Notes under the pieces: generated by a model | What the model saw: only the letters and a program-made list of their open reading frames with translations | Databases searched by the model: none | What the model was told of the DNA's origin: nothing | Assembly (NCBI GenBank): GCA_016717265.1 | Contig: JADKFX010000001.1 | Span: 2,988,501 to 3,052,500 of the forward strand | Reading direction: 5' to 3' | DNA: 64,000 nt | Source: Saprospiraceae bacterium | GTDB lineage: Bacteria; Bacteroidota; Bacteroidia; Chitinophagales; Saprospiraceae | Translations under genes and position numbers: made by a program | In this document: positions 48,556 through 57,500 of the stretch, in pieces | Layout of the letters: each line of letters starts with the position of its first letter | Numbering within the stretch: position 1 is the stretch's first letter

Positions 48556-48563
48556 TATATTTG
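48556..48563 (+). promoter_or_regulatory. Candidate -7 box (TATATTTG) for the DUF486 gene
   Basis: A perfect match that would start transcription around 48570, just before a GTG at 48579. This is the main reason for preferring that start. Confidence 0.45.
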
Positions 48564-48578
48564 CAAAAAATCAAATTT

Positions 48579-48947
48579 GTGAAAATTCTAAATACCATCC
48601 TCTTGCTAATTTCAGCGAATCTATTTATGACATTAGCATGGTATGGACATTTAAAATTTAAAGATTCTTCCTGGAGTCAAAATTTTGGACTATTTCAAAT
48701 TATTATAATTAGTTGGGGTATTGCATTTTTTGAATACTGCATTCAGGTTCCAGCGAACCGGTTAGGCTATATTGGAAATGATGGACCCTTTAGTTTAATT
48801 CAATTAAAAGTTTTACAGGAAGCAATAACATTAGTTGTATTCTTTGTTTTTGCATTTCTCTTTTTTAAACAAGAAACCTTTCGATTGAATCATTTAATAA
48901 GTGCTGTGTTTTTAATTGCTGCTGTATTTTTTGCTTTTAAAAAATAA
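48579..48947 (+). CDS. DUF486 / DMT-family small membrane protein
   Basis: From the GTG at 48579 the product is 122 residues, close to the usual DUF486 length. It has four hydrophobic segments (ILNTILLLISANLFMTLAWYG, FGLFQIIIISWGIAFFEYCIQ, LKVLQEAITLVVFFVFAFLFF, LISAVFLIAAVFFAF) and the family VPANRLGY motif. A longer frame from an ATG at 48516 adds 21 residues but begins upstream of the candidate promoter. The family is thought to be a drug/metabolite-transporter-like membrane protein; function unproven. It is followed by priA after 15 bp and may be co-transcribed. Confidence 0.8.
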   Translation: MKILNTILLLISANLFMTLAWYGHLKFKDSSWSQNFGLFQIIIISWGIAFFEYCIQVPANRLGYIGNDGPFSLIQLKVLQEAITLVVFFVFAFLFFKQETFRLNHLISAVFLIAAVFFAFKK

Positions 48948-48962
48948 AAGATAAATCATTCC

Positions 48963-51416
48963 ATGGATTCCACTACCCCTAAAACATATGCCGAACTGAT
49001 ATTACCTCTTTCGTTAGCAGGGACATTTACCTATGAAATTCCTGAAATATTCAAAGATCAAATTAAAATTGGATGTCGTGTTGAGGTAGAATTTGGAAAA
49101 CGAAAACATTACGCTGCTTTAGTTAAAGCCATTCATGATAAAACACATTGGTCAAAAACAAAAACTATTATTTCCATCATCGATCAGGAACCCATCATCA
49201 CTTCAAAACAATTTGAATTTTGGGATTGGATGAGTTCATATTATGTCTGCAATCTTGGGGATGTAATGTCTGCAGCATTGCCGGCTAGTTTCAAATTGCA
49301 AAGTGAAACCATGCTTTATAAGATCCTGGAAGAATCAAATTATCCTATGGATCTGGATGATGACTGTTATATGATATTAGAAGCCTTGGAAATTCGCAAC
49401 GAATTAAGTATTTCAGAAGTCCAAACCATATTACAAAAAAAATCTGTTTTGAAATTAATAAATCAGATGGTTAACCATAGGTGGATTGCTGTTCGGGAAA
49501 GACTTGAAGACAAAGCTAGCATCGCTACAACTTCCTGGATCCGGATCCATAGCAATCATCACGTTAATAAAATATCTTTTCATGAAGTTCTAGATCAGGT
49601 TCAGCGATCAGAAAAACAAACACGCTCATTATTAACTTATTTACAACAAAAAAAAGATTTTAGCTGGATACAACGTAAAGATTTACAAAAAATAAGTACT
49701 ACTGAAACGAGTGTAACCGATGCAATGCTTAAAAAAGGCATTTATGAAGAATGTGTTTTAGATCGTTATGAATATCCCAATATTTCTTCAGAAGTCCCAA
49801 CAATTCAATTAAGTCGAGAACAGGAAATCAGTTATCAGGAAATTAAAACTTTTTGGAAAAAGCAATCCACTGTTTTGTTTCATGGCATTACTGGAAGTGG
49901 TAAAACTATCATTTATTTAAAATTAATAAAAGATTGCCTCCAACAAAATAAACAAGTACTTTATCTTGTACCAGAGATTGCATTAACTTCCCAATTAGTA
50001 TTGCGAATTAAAAAATATCTTGGTGATAATTTATTAGAATACCATTCTGATTTAAGTATAAAATCTAAGGCTGCAGTATGGAATGCAGCGCTCACACAGA
50101 ATCGAGTTTTTATAGGGGCCCGGTCTTCCATTTTTTTGCCATTTTGTAATATCGGCTTAATAATTATTGATGAAGAACATGATGTTTCATACAAGCAAAC
50201 GGATCCAGCACCCAGATATCAGGCAAGAGATGCAAGCATGGTCTTGTCAAAATTATTTAAGGCTAATGTTTTATTAGGATCTGCAACGCCTTCGTTAGAA
50301 TCCTATTATAATGCACAACAAGGAAAATACGAAATCTGTAAATTGGAAAGCAGATTTGGGGATAGTGTGTTGCCGGAAATGATCCCGGTATCCATGAAAG
50401 AAGCCAGCCAGTTTGGCAAGTTAAAAGGTTTTTTTACACAACAATTATTGGATGCAATCAAAGTACAACTCGAACTTAAAAAACAAATTATCATTTTCCG
50501 AAATCGAAGAGGTTATAGTCCATTAATTCAATGCAGTAATTGCAGTTGGGAAGCTACCTGTGATCGTTGTGACGTTCGAATGACTTTACATAAACTACAA
50601 GACATAATTAAATGTCATATCTGCGGTAATCAAAAACCGATTCCAACACGGTGCCCAGATTGCGGGCAGTCAACCTTGCGAATTCTGGGTTTTGGAACTG
50701 AAAAAATTGAAGAAGAATTGCACATTTTTTTTCCTGAAATTGTCATTAAAAGATTAGATTTAGACATTGCCCGGAGTCGAAAAATTCAACAAAATATTAT
50801 TGAATCATTTCAAGAAAAGGAAATTGACATTTTAGTAGGAACACAAATGATTACGAAAGGATTAGATTTTGATCATGTGGGCCTTGTCGGAATATTGCAA
50901 GCCGACCAGATTCTAATGTATCCTGATTTTAGAGCTCAAGAACGGGCCTTTCAGTTATTTACTCAGGTTAGTGGAAGAGCTGGCCGAAGAAAAGATCGAG
51001 GGCTTGTTTTAATACAAGGTTATAATATTTATCATCCGGTGATTCAACAAGTAATCCAACATGATCATCAAAGTTTTTATCAATCTGAGTTATTTGAACG
51101 AAAAAAATTTAAATATCCTCCGTATGTCCGTTTGATTAAAATTCAAATTTTGCATCTTAAGATCCAAGTACTTGAAGATGGTATAGAATGGATGGCCAAG
51201 GAATTACGCAACACATATGGAAAGCGGATTATTGGACCTGCGGAACCTCATTTATCAAGAATTAAAGGTTCTTATGTAAGAGAATTATTAATTAAGATTG
51301 AAAAAGATTCTGGATTTATACATCAGGTAAAATCCGATATTTTAAGACTTAGTCAAGAGTTAAAATCCAAGCAAGGATTTGGGTCATTAAGAATCCAAAT
51401 AGACGTTGACCCCTAA
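48963..51416 (+). CDS. priA: Primosomal replication restart helicase PriA
   Basis: The 817-residue 3'-to-5' helicase restarts stalled forks. It has an N-terminal DNA-binding domain (about 8-110), a winged-helix region (about 115-200), Walker A GITGSGKT near residue 309 and DEEHDVSYKQ near 400, and two zinc-binding clusters between about 520 and 575 (CSNCSWEATCDRC, CHICGNQKPIPTRCPDCG), followed by helicase motifs IV-VI (GTQMITKGLDFDHV, QVSGRAGR) and a C-terminal domain. Somewhat longer than the E. coli enzyme, with the same order. It follows the DUF486 gene by 15 bp. Confidence 0.96.
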   Translation: MDSTTPKTYAELILPLSLAGTFTYEIPEIFKDQIKIGCRVEVEFGKRKHYAALVKAIHDKTHWSKTKTIISIIDQEPIITSKQFEFWDWMSSYYVCNLGDVMSAALPASFKLQSETMLYKILEESNYPMDLDDDCYMILEALEIRNELSISEVQTILQKKSVLKLINQMVNHRWIAVRERLEDKASIATTSWIRIHSNHHVNKISFHEVLDQVQRSEKQTRSLLTYLQQKKDFSWIQRKDLQKISTTETSVTDAMLKKGIYEECVLDRYEYPNISSEVPTIQLSREQEISYQEIKTFWKKQSTVLFHGITGSGKTIIYLKLIKDCLQQNKQVLYLVPEIALTSQLVLRIKKYLGDNLLEYHSDLSIKSKAAVWNAALTQNRVFIGARSSIFLPFCNIGLIIIDEEHDVSYKQTDPAPRYQARDASMVLSKLFKANVLLGSATPSLESYYNAQQGKYEICKLESRFGDSVLPEMIPVSMKEASQFGKLKGFFTQQLLDAIKVQLELKKQIIIFRNRRGYSPLIQCSNCSWEATCDRCDVRMTLHKLQDIIKCHICGNQKPIPTRCPDCGQSTLRILGFGTEKIEEELHIFFPEIVIKRLDLDIARSRKIQQNIIESFQEKEIDILVGTQMITKGLDFDHVGLVGILQADQILMYPDFRAQERAFQLFTQVSGRAGRRKDRGLVLIQGYNIYHPVIQQVIQHDHQSFYQSELFERKKFKYPPYVRLIKIQILHLKIQVLEDGIEWMAKELRNTYGKRIIGPAEPHLSRIKGSYVRELLIKIEKDSGFIHQVKSDILRLSQELKSKQGFGSLRIQIDVDP

Positions 51417-51535
51417 TGAATCCAATTTCAATATTACTGATTGGTACAAATCTAGTGTTGGCTTAAGATTAATTTATCAAATTTGTTGCAATCTAATTCC
51501 ACAACAAGATAACTAAAGATAATCGGTAATTTAAG

Positions 51536-51609
51536 TGGAGATAAGGGGACTCGAACCCCTGACCCCTTGCATGCCATGCAAGTGCTCTAGCCAACTGAGC
51601 TACATCCCC
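51536..51609 (-). tRNA. tRNA-Ala (anticodon GGC)
   Basis: A 74-nt minus-strand cloverleaf with acceptor GGGGATG paired to TATCTCC, which includes the G3-U70 wobble that identifies alanine tRNAs. The anticodon stem CTTGC/GCAAG encloses ATGGCAT, so the anticodon is GGC. The T-arm reads AGGGGTTCGAGTCCCCT. No 3' CCA is encoded. Confidence 0.97.
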
Positions 51610-51630
51610 AATTTAGTTTGATTTGGACTG

Positions 51631-51638
51631 CAAATATA
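51631..51638 (-). promoter_or_regulatory. Candidate -7 box (TATATTTG) for tRNA-Ala
   Basis: A perfect TAnnTTTG match on the minus strand 22 bp before the tRNA 5' end, which gives a leader of about 15 nt. No -33 TTG. Confidence 0.5.
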
Positions 51639-51733
51639 GATTCATAAAACATATTTGACTTGAATTGAACTTTTTATTTGATTTTTGCATTATAAACTTG
51701 TTACTTTTTTTTCTTTCACTAAAATCAAATAAA

Positions 51734-52114
51734 ATGAGTTTACAAGACAAATATCGTTCAGTTTTAGATTTAGGGGAATCATTGGGCATAAAAGGAGGCA
51801 ATGTTTCCGAAGCAGATGGAGTCCTTAAAGTTTGGGGAACCGCTGAAACACAATATGAAAAAGACCAATTATGGGATAAAATCAAAGAAGTTGGTGGTGC
51901 AAATCCAACAGATTTAGTTGCTGATATTTCAGTTGCTAATACAGATTATTATGCAAAACATACTGTAAAATCAGGTGAAAGCCTTAGTAAAATTGCAAAA
52001 CATTATTACGACAACGCTTCCGCTTACAATAAAATCTTCCAGGCGAATAAAGATATACTTAAAGACCCAGATGTGATTCATCCTGGTCAGCAGCTTACAA
52101 TTCCAAACGCATAA
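51734..52114 (+). CDS. BON-LysM peptidoglycan-binding protein (YgaU/Kbp-like)
   Basis: Start placed at the ATG at 51734 (126 residues), where the family N-terminus SLQDKYRSVLDLGESLGIKGGNVSEADG begins; an upstream extension in frame is hydrophobic and atypical. Residues 1-75 form a BON-like domain; 78-125 form one LysM domain (HTVKSGESLSKIAKHYY ... VIHPGQQLTIP). The E. coli relative is a cytoplasmic potassium-binding protein despite its LysM domain; no signal peptide is visible here either. A clear terminator follows. The upstream DNA has an imperfect promoter (TTTG at 51654, GATTTTTG at 51680). Confidence 0.87.
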   Translation: MSLQDKYRSVLDLGESLGIKGGNVSEADGVLKVWGTAETQYEKDQLWDKIKEVGGANPTDLVADISVANTDYYAKHTVKSGESLSKIAKHYYDNASAYNKIFQANKDILKDPDVIHPGQQLTIPNA

Positions 52115-52136
52115 TAATTTATTAAAATTAAATAGG

Positions 52137-52162
52137 AAGGCCATCAGAAGATGGCCTTTTTT
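52137..52162 (+). terminator. Intrinsic terminator after the LysM gene
   Basis: AAGGCCATC/GATGGCCTT (9 bp, 4-nt loop AGAA) followed by a short T run: a standard rho-independent terminator. Confidence 0.9.
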
Positions 52163-52195
52163 ATTCAAAATCACTTTATTCATAAAACACATTAA

Positions 52196-52226
52196 TTGTA
52201 TTTTATATATAAAATATGTACATTTG
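52196..52226 (+). promoter_or_regulatory. exbB promoter
   Basis: TTG (52196-52198), 20-bp spacer, then TACATTTG (52219-52226): both Bacteroidota elements at good spacing. The predicted leader to the exbB ATG is about 85 nt. Confidence 0.7.
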
Positions 52227-52316
52227 TGCCCTTAATGGAATAAAAAGAGGAATGTTTCTTTAATTTATACCAATTTAATAAGTTTTTACGATTAATAGTT
52301 ATAAGCAAAATATAAT

Positions 52317-53009
52317 ATGTTTTTATCAACCATAATGTGGGTAGCAAAAGCTGCCGAAACTGCTGGAGAAGAAGTTGCTAAGAAAAGTATCATAGACATT
52401 ATATTGTCTAGTGGTCCCTTAGGTGTTGCTATTATTTCTATTCAGGTTTTATTATCTTTTATTGCTGTATATGTGTTCGTAGAGCGGTATTTAACCTTTA
52501 AATCTTTAGCGAAAGAAGACGAACGGGTAATGCAGAATTTGAGATCCAATATTGGAAGTGGTAATATCCAAACTATTCAAAGTATTTGTGCGAGTAGTGA
52601 AACTCCACTTGCCCGAATGGTTGAGAAAGGATTATCCCGATTAGGCCGTCCAATGCCTGAAATAGAATCTGCCATAGAAAATGTAGGCCGGGTTGAAACC
52701 TTCCGTTTAGAGAAAAAAGTTACCTACCTTTCCTTAATTGCCAGAGTTGCTCCAATGTTTGGTTTCTTAGGAACCATTATGGGGGTAATTAAAATATTCT
52801 ATGATATCTCCTTAACAGATAGTCTTTCAATTGGTGTTATATCCGGAGGTCTTTATCAAAAAATGATGACCTCTGCGGGTGGATTATTAGTAGGTATTGT
52901 AGCATTTTTAGGATATTACTTCTTAACCATGATGTTAGATGAATTGGTAAATAAACTAGAAAAAAGAAGTATTGAATTTATGGATATCCTCCACTCTCCA
53001 GTAAAATAA
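52317..53009 (+). CDS. exbB: ExbB/TolQ/MotA-family proton channel protein
   Basis: The 230-residue protein has an N-terminal hydrophobic stretch, then three predicted membrane spans (about 33-53, 135-160 and 180-205). The conserved stretches RVAPMFGFLGTIMGVIKIF and GLYQKMMTSAGGLLVGIVAF are typical of the family. Together with ExbD it forms the inner-membrane proton channel that energises TonB. The SusC transporter in the same window would need it. No tonB gene is present here. A TolQ identity (Tol-Pal) is possible but less likely, as no tol genes follow. Confidence 0.9.
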   Translation: MFLSTIMWVAKAAETAGEEVAKKSIIDIILSSGPLGVAIISIQVLLSFIAVYVFVERYLTFKSLAKEDERVMQNLRSNIGSGNIQTIQSICASSETPLARMVEKGLSRLGRPMPEIESAIENVGRVETFRLEKKVTYLSLIARVAPMFGFLGTIMGVIKIFYDISLTDSLSIGVISGGLYQKMMTSAGGLLVGIVAFLGYYFLTMMLDELVNKLEKRSIEFMDILHSPVK

Positions 53010-53027
53010 TCATCCTAATCTGTTGAC

Positions 53028-53423
53028 ATGAATATACGCGGAAGAAGAAGGGAAACAGCTGAATTAAGTGTTGAATCACTGAATGACATCATGTTCTTCT
53101 TATTATTGTTTTTCTTGATTGTTTCTACATTGGCGAATCCGAATGTAATTAAACTCATGCTTCCTTCTTCAAAAGCAACCGAACAAACAAATACAAAACC
53201 AATTAGTATTTCTGTCACCCCTGATAAAAGATATTATATTGAAAGTAAAGAAGTAGCATACAACCAGATTCAAGCTACTTTGAAAACCTATCTCATCAAA
53301 GTTCCAGATTTAACTTGTGTTATCAGAATTGATCAAGGAATGCCTGTACAGGATTTGGTAGATGTATTACAGATCGGGGTGAATCTTAAAGTTAAAATGG
53401 TCTTGGCATTGAACAAAGAATAA
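53028..53423 (+). CDS. exbD: ExbD/TolR-family proton channel protein
   Basis: The 131-residue protein has a short cytoplasmic start, one membrane span (about 22-42) preceded by LNDIMFFLLLFFLIVS, in which the Asp of the family proton pathway is at about residue 21, and a periplasmic domain ending VDVLQIGVNLKVKMVLALN. It starts 18 bp after exbB. A second exbD copy, common in Bacteroidota, is not present here. Confidence 0.9.
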   Translation: MNIRGRRRETAELSVESLNDIMFFLLLFFLIVSTLANPNVIKLMLPSSKATEQTNTKPISISVTPDKRYYIESKEVAYNQIQATLKTYLIKVPDLTCVIRIDQGMPVQDLVDVLQIGVNLKVKMVLALNKE

Positions 53424-53622
53424 AGAAATTGTTCCTTTAAATTTTCCTTCTCCTTTTCCTAAAAAATCTAATACTTTATTGTTAAAGCTTTAAGCCTTTC
53501 AACGCCTACAATTCAAATTTTAGGTTCGAATTGATTGCGCTTGTCATATGCGAAAACTGGGATTCGAAAAATGCACAGTGCATTCCATTTCTTCCTCTAT
53601 ATTTATACCAAATTCAAACAGC

Positions 53623-55071
53623 ATGAAAGCTAAACTTACTTTATTGGATGCAATCCTGATTGTATCTGGTTCAATGATCGGATCTGGTATATTCAGGGTG
53701 AGTGCAGATATGGCACGTACCGTTGGCGGTCCGGGGTGGCTATTGCTGATTTGGGCACTCGCTGGTATTATTACAATATTAGGGGCATTAAGTTTGGGAG
53801 AATTAGCTGCAATGTTTCCAAAAGCCGGAGGTCCTTATGTGTTTTTAAAAGAAGCTTTCAACCCACTAACAGGCTTTCTTTATGGTTGGACTGTATTTCT
53901 GGTGGTTCAATGTGGCACCATTGCTGCTGTTGCGGTTGCGTTCGCCTCATACTTCGGAGAGCTGGTTCCGATATTTAATGAAGATCATGTCTTATTAGAT
54001 TTAGGCTTTTTATCTATAAAATCTACGCAGCTATTAGGGATTGCTGTAATAGGTTTATTAACGTATGTCAATAGTCGCGGACTTCAATATGGCAAGATTA
54101 TATTAAGGGTTTTTACTTTTGCTAAATTACTTTCTTTATTAGGCTTAATTGTATTAGGAATTTTTATTTATGGAAACTGGGATGTATGGCAATCCAATTA
54201 TAATCAATTTTGGAATTTAAGTCCGAGCTATACTACGGATATTGATGGCAAGTATATAATCCATGTATTAGGAGGGGCTGCATTATGGTCAGCAATTGGC
54301 GTAGCTTTAGTAGGCTCATTATTTTCTTGTGATGCCTGGAATAATGTCACCTTTATTGCTGGTGAAATGGAAAAACCAGAAAAGAATTTACCAAAGAGTC
54401 TATTTTTTGGGGTTTTAATTGTTGTTTCGCTTTATATATTAGCAAACGTTGCTTATTTGTTTTTGCTGCCATTTTATGGTTCTCCAGATGGTACAGATGC
54501 AATGTCTAAAGGCATTCAGTTTGCCACTGACAATCGGGTTGGTACAGCGGCCGCATCTATGATGTTTGGTCAGACCGCAATTATTATAATGGCTGTGTTA
54601 ATTATGATCTCAACGTTTGGTTGTAATAATGGAATTATATTCGCAAGTGCTAGAGTGTATCAAGCTATGGCTCAAGATGGATTATTCTTCAGTAAAATGA
54701 AAGATAATAACCAATATGGAGTACCCGGCAATGCATTGTGGATTCAATTTTTTTGGTCGTCTATACTTTGTTTATCCGGTAAATATGGAAATCTTCTGGA
54801 TTATGTGATGTTTGCAGTTATGTTTTTTGCAATTATTACCATTGTAGGACTTTTCATTTTAAGAAAAAATAAACCCGAACTTAACAGGCCTTATAAAGCC
54901 TGGGGCTATCCATTTGTTCCTGCCTTATATATTATTCTTGCAACACTATTTTGTGTAAATCTATTGATAGAAAAACCGATGTACTCCTTTCCAGGATTAA
55001 TCATCGTCGCATTAGGAATACCCGTATATTATTTTTGGAAGCATAAGAAGAAAAATGAACTTGCAGATTAA
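53623..55071 (+). CDS. APC-superfamily amino-acid permease
   Basis: Start placed at the ATG at 53623 (482 residues), since the 25 extra residues upstream are not membrane-like and the canonical APC start LTLLDAILIVSGSMIGSGIFRVS follows it directly. About twelve hydrophobic spans are visible. The GSMIGSGIF motif in the first helix binds the substrate backbone, and ALGELAAMFPKAGGPYVFLKEAF marks helices 2-3. The substrate is unknown; the L-type/serine-like branch is a guess. It is convergent with the second permease and separated from it by a gene-free 504-bp gap. Confidence 0.88.
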   Translation: MKAKLTLLDAILIVSGSMIGSGIFRVSADMARTVGGPGWLLLIWALAGIITILGALSLGELAAMFPKAGGPYVFLKEAFNPLTGFLYGWTVFLVVQCGTIAAVAVAFASYFGELVPIFNEDHVLLDLGFLSIKSTQLLGIAVIGLLTYVNSRGLQYGKIILRVFTFAKLLSLLGLIVLGIFIYGNWDVWQSNYNQFWNLSPSYTTDIDGKYIIHVLGGAALWSAIGVALVGSLFSCDAWNNVTFIAGEMEKPEKNLPKSLFFGVLIVVSLYILANVAYLFLLPFYGSPDGTDAMSKGIQFATDNRVGTAAASMMFGQTAIIIMAVLIMISTFGCNNGIIFASARVYQAMAQDGLFFSKMKDNNQYGVPGNALWIQFFWSSILCLSGKYGNLLDYVMFAVMFFAIITIVGLFILRKNKPELNRPYKAWGYPFVPALYIILATLFCVNLLIEKPMYSFPGLIIVALGIPVYYFWKHKKKNELAD

Positions 55072-55575
55072 AAGTAAAACTTTATGGCAATCCTTATACA
55101 TAGGATTTACTGCAGAATTCAATGTTTAAAATATTGGTTTTAATAATGCTATTCCCAAGAGACTCCGTTTAAATTTAAGGACCAAAAACAAAATGGATTC
55201 CTTAAATTAAATCTAGCATAAAATTCTGAATTTTTAGAATAACTCTTGGGTCAGGTTAAAAAGCTTGGGAGCAAGAAATAGCTTTTCTTTTAATAATCAG
55301 GTATCCGTTCGGAATACAGTGTGTGGCGAGTATTTTTCGCTGTTGCTTTAAGGAGATTCTTTTATTAAATGAATCTAAGTTTCACTATAATGTGGAACAA
55401 TAAACTTTGGTAGAAAAATACTCGCTACGCATTAGATATCAATCGGCAACCTCAATTCATAATTCTATTCTTACGCTCCAAATTTAAACCTTCTTATAGA
55501 AAGTACAATCAAGGACAAAATAAGATTCTGCCTTTTATGGTAAGTTGGTCAAATTAAAAATCAGGAATATAATTC
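55072..55575. other. Gene-free 504-bp gap between two convergent permease genes
   Basis: No convincing gene was found on either strand. The gap holds a spaced 13-bp inverted repeat (see the 55326-55425 entry), a small bulged hairpin just upstream of it (GTATCC/GGAATAC) and an inner AGATTC/GAATCT pair. No terminator with a T tract is visible, although two operons converge here. It could be a decayed repeat element or an unrecognised structured RNA. Confidence 0.6.
55326..55425. repeat. Spaced 13-bp inverted repeat in the permease gap
   Basis: GCGAGTATTTTTC (55326-55338) and its exact reverse complement (55413-55425) enclose 74 bp that include a shorter inverted pair (AGATTC/GAATCT). No coding capacity and no target duplication was recognised. 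Confidence 0.6.
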
Positions 55576-57108
55576 CTACTTCATTTTTTGAACACGACTA
55601 TTTTTATAACCATATAAAAAGTAAATAACAAATCCTATTGCCATCCAGATAATTAACCGAAGCCAGGTATCCATGGGAAGACCAAACATTTGCAATAAAC
55701 ATAGCAAAGCACCGGCAATAGGAATAAATGGTACCCAAGGAGTTTTAAATGGTCGTTCAAGATCCGGTTTTGATTTTCTTAAAACAATAATACCAGCACA
55801 AACTATTACGAATGCCAATAATGTTCCTATAGAAACCAATTCACCTAATATATTAATGGGTAATATTCCTGCAAAAAAAGCTGCAACAACACCGGTTATA
55901 ATGGTTGTAATATATGGAGTTTGAAATTTAGGATGCACTTTTGCAAATGATGCAGGAAGTAATCCATCCTTTGCCATTGAAAAAAAGATTCTTGGTTGAC
56001 CCATTAACATCACTAAAATAACTGAACTCAATCCTGCTATTGCACCTAATTTTACTGGGAAGCGCAACCAAGACAAACCTTCTCCCGTCTTATCAATAGC
56101 TAAGGCAATTGGAGCTGGCACATTTAACTCTTTATAACTTACTATTCCTGTCATCACTAAGGCTACCAGAATATAGAGAATAGTGCAAATAACTAATGAA
56201 CCTAAAATTCCTGTAGGCATATCTTTTTGTGGGTTTTTCGCTTCCTGTGCCAATGTAGAAACCGCATCAAAACCTATATAAGCAAAGAAAATCACACCAG
56301 CCGCAGAAACAATTCCAAACCAACCAAAATGTCCTTGTCCACTGGTATCAATGATACGTTCTGGTATAAACGGGATCCAATTTTCTGAAGATACATAACT
56401 AAATCCAAAAACAATAAAAGCGACAATAACTGCCAATTTCACCAATACAATAATATTATTAAAATTAGCTGATTCCTTTATTCCAATCACCAATAAAACA
56501 GTTAACAAAGCAATGATTAATACCGCTGGTAAATTGAATAATGCAGAAACAGATTGCAAGGAATTAATATCTACATTGGCCGCGGTCAATCGCTCCGTCA
56601 AACCAACGGAAATGGATTGCCAGCCTTCATTGGGAACATTAATCAATTGAGTACCTGTGGATGCGGTATATTGAGGCGGAATATAAATACCAAAATCTTT
56701 TAAAATACTAATAAAATAGCCTGACCAACCGACAGCAACTGTGGAGGCTCCAAATAAATACTCTAAGACTAAATCCCAACCAATAATCCATGCTACAAAT
56801 TCACCTAAGGTGGCATAAGAATAAGAATAAGCACTTCCTGATATATGAAACATAGAAGCAAACTCAGCATAACATAATCCTGCACAAGCGCATCCAATAC
56901 CGGAAAGAATAAACGCAAGTACAATTGCCGGACCAGCATGTATAGCAGCAGCAGTCCCCGTTAAAACAAATATACCAGTTCCTATGATAGCTCCTATTCC
57001 AAGACTTACCAGGTTAGTAGCCGTGAGTGTCCGTTTTAATCCTTGTTCCGTATCCAAGGCATCCGAATGGAGATCCTGAATAGGTTTAACTTTAAATAGA
57101 TTTTTCAT
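55576..57108 (-). CDS. APC-superfamily (cationic amino-acid transporter type) permease
   Basis: The 510-residue protein has about twelve to fourteen membrane spans. It begins [44 protein letters not shown], the CAT-type pattern, with [20 protein letters not shown] and [29 protein letters not shown] blocks. CAT-type transporters often carry lysine, arginine or branched substrates; the exact one cannot be read. It is divergent from the propeller-OmpA gene. It is a separate subfamily from the neighbouring permease, so recent duplication is unlikely. Confidence 0.88.
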   Translation of the reverse strand: MKNLFKVKPIQDLHSDALDTEQGLKRTLTATNLVSLGIGAIIGTGIFVLTGTAAAIHAGPAIVLAFILSGIGCACAGLCYAEFASMFHISGSAYSYSYATLGEFVAWIIGWDLVLEYLFGASTVAVGWSGYFISILKDFGIYIPPQYTASTGTQLINVPNEGWQSISVGLTERLTAANVDINSLQSVSALFNLPAVLIIALLTVLLVIGIKESANFNNIIVLVKLAVIVAFIVFGFSYVSSENWIPFIPERIIDTSGQGHFGWFGIVSAAGVIFFAYIGFDAVSTLAQEAKNPQKDMPTGILGSLVICTILYILVALVMTGIVSYKELNVPAPIALAIDKTGEGLSWLRFPVKLGAIAGLSSVILVMLMGQPRIFFSMAKDGLLPASFAKVHPKFQTPYITTIITGVVAAFFAGILPINILGELVSIGTLLAFVIVCAGIIVLRKSKPDLERPFKTPWVPFIPIAGALLCLLQMFGLPMDTWLRLIIWMAIGFVIYFLYGYKNSRVQKMK

Positions 57109-57500
57109 TCGTTTGAATATTTTGGCTAATATAAGATTAATTCAATGTTTGAATCCCAGATTTAAAATAATTGTTAATTGTGTGTTTCGATCATATTATA
57201 TATAATTGTAATAAGTTATATCTACTATATTGATTTTCAATCAATTTAATTAAAATATAAATAATTTTTCAATCGCTTTCACGATAAAATTTCGAGGTAA
57301 AAAGAGGATTTATATAAAGTTTAAAAATTATTACATACTCACATTCCATCGCCTTTCGCTTTAAAATTAAAAAAATCAGATTTTTGGATCCTGTAATTAC
57401 TCAATATCCAAAAATTAGGATGGCTTAGTTAAGCCCTTTATTAAACTAAAATAAACGAATCTTCCGTTTTTAATTAAGGATTCAATTAATTTGTGCCGCC
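57109..57500. other. Divergent 392-bp intergenic region
   Basis: Very AT-rich. It holds a perfect 10-bp inverted repeat (ATTTTTGGAT/ATCCAAAAAT at 57380-57415), a GGCTTA-GT-TAAGCC palindrome (57422-57435), and an imperfect -7 box (TTAATTTG at 57486-57493) immediately before the propeller-OmpA start, which would imply a nearly leaderless message. No gene was found. Confidence 0.55.

Noticed and set aside
51665..51733. Hydrophobic N-terminal extension of the LysM protein as a signal peptide
   Set aside because: It lacks a clear cleavage site, overlaps the likely promoter (TTTG at 51654, GATTTTTG at 51680), and family members begin at the ATG at 51734.
53548..53622. Extended start for the first APC permease
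   Set aside because: The extra residues are not hydrophobic and the standard family start follows at 53623.
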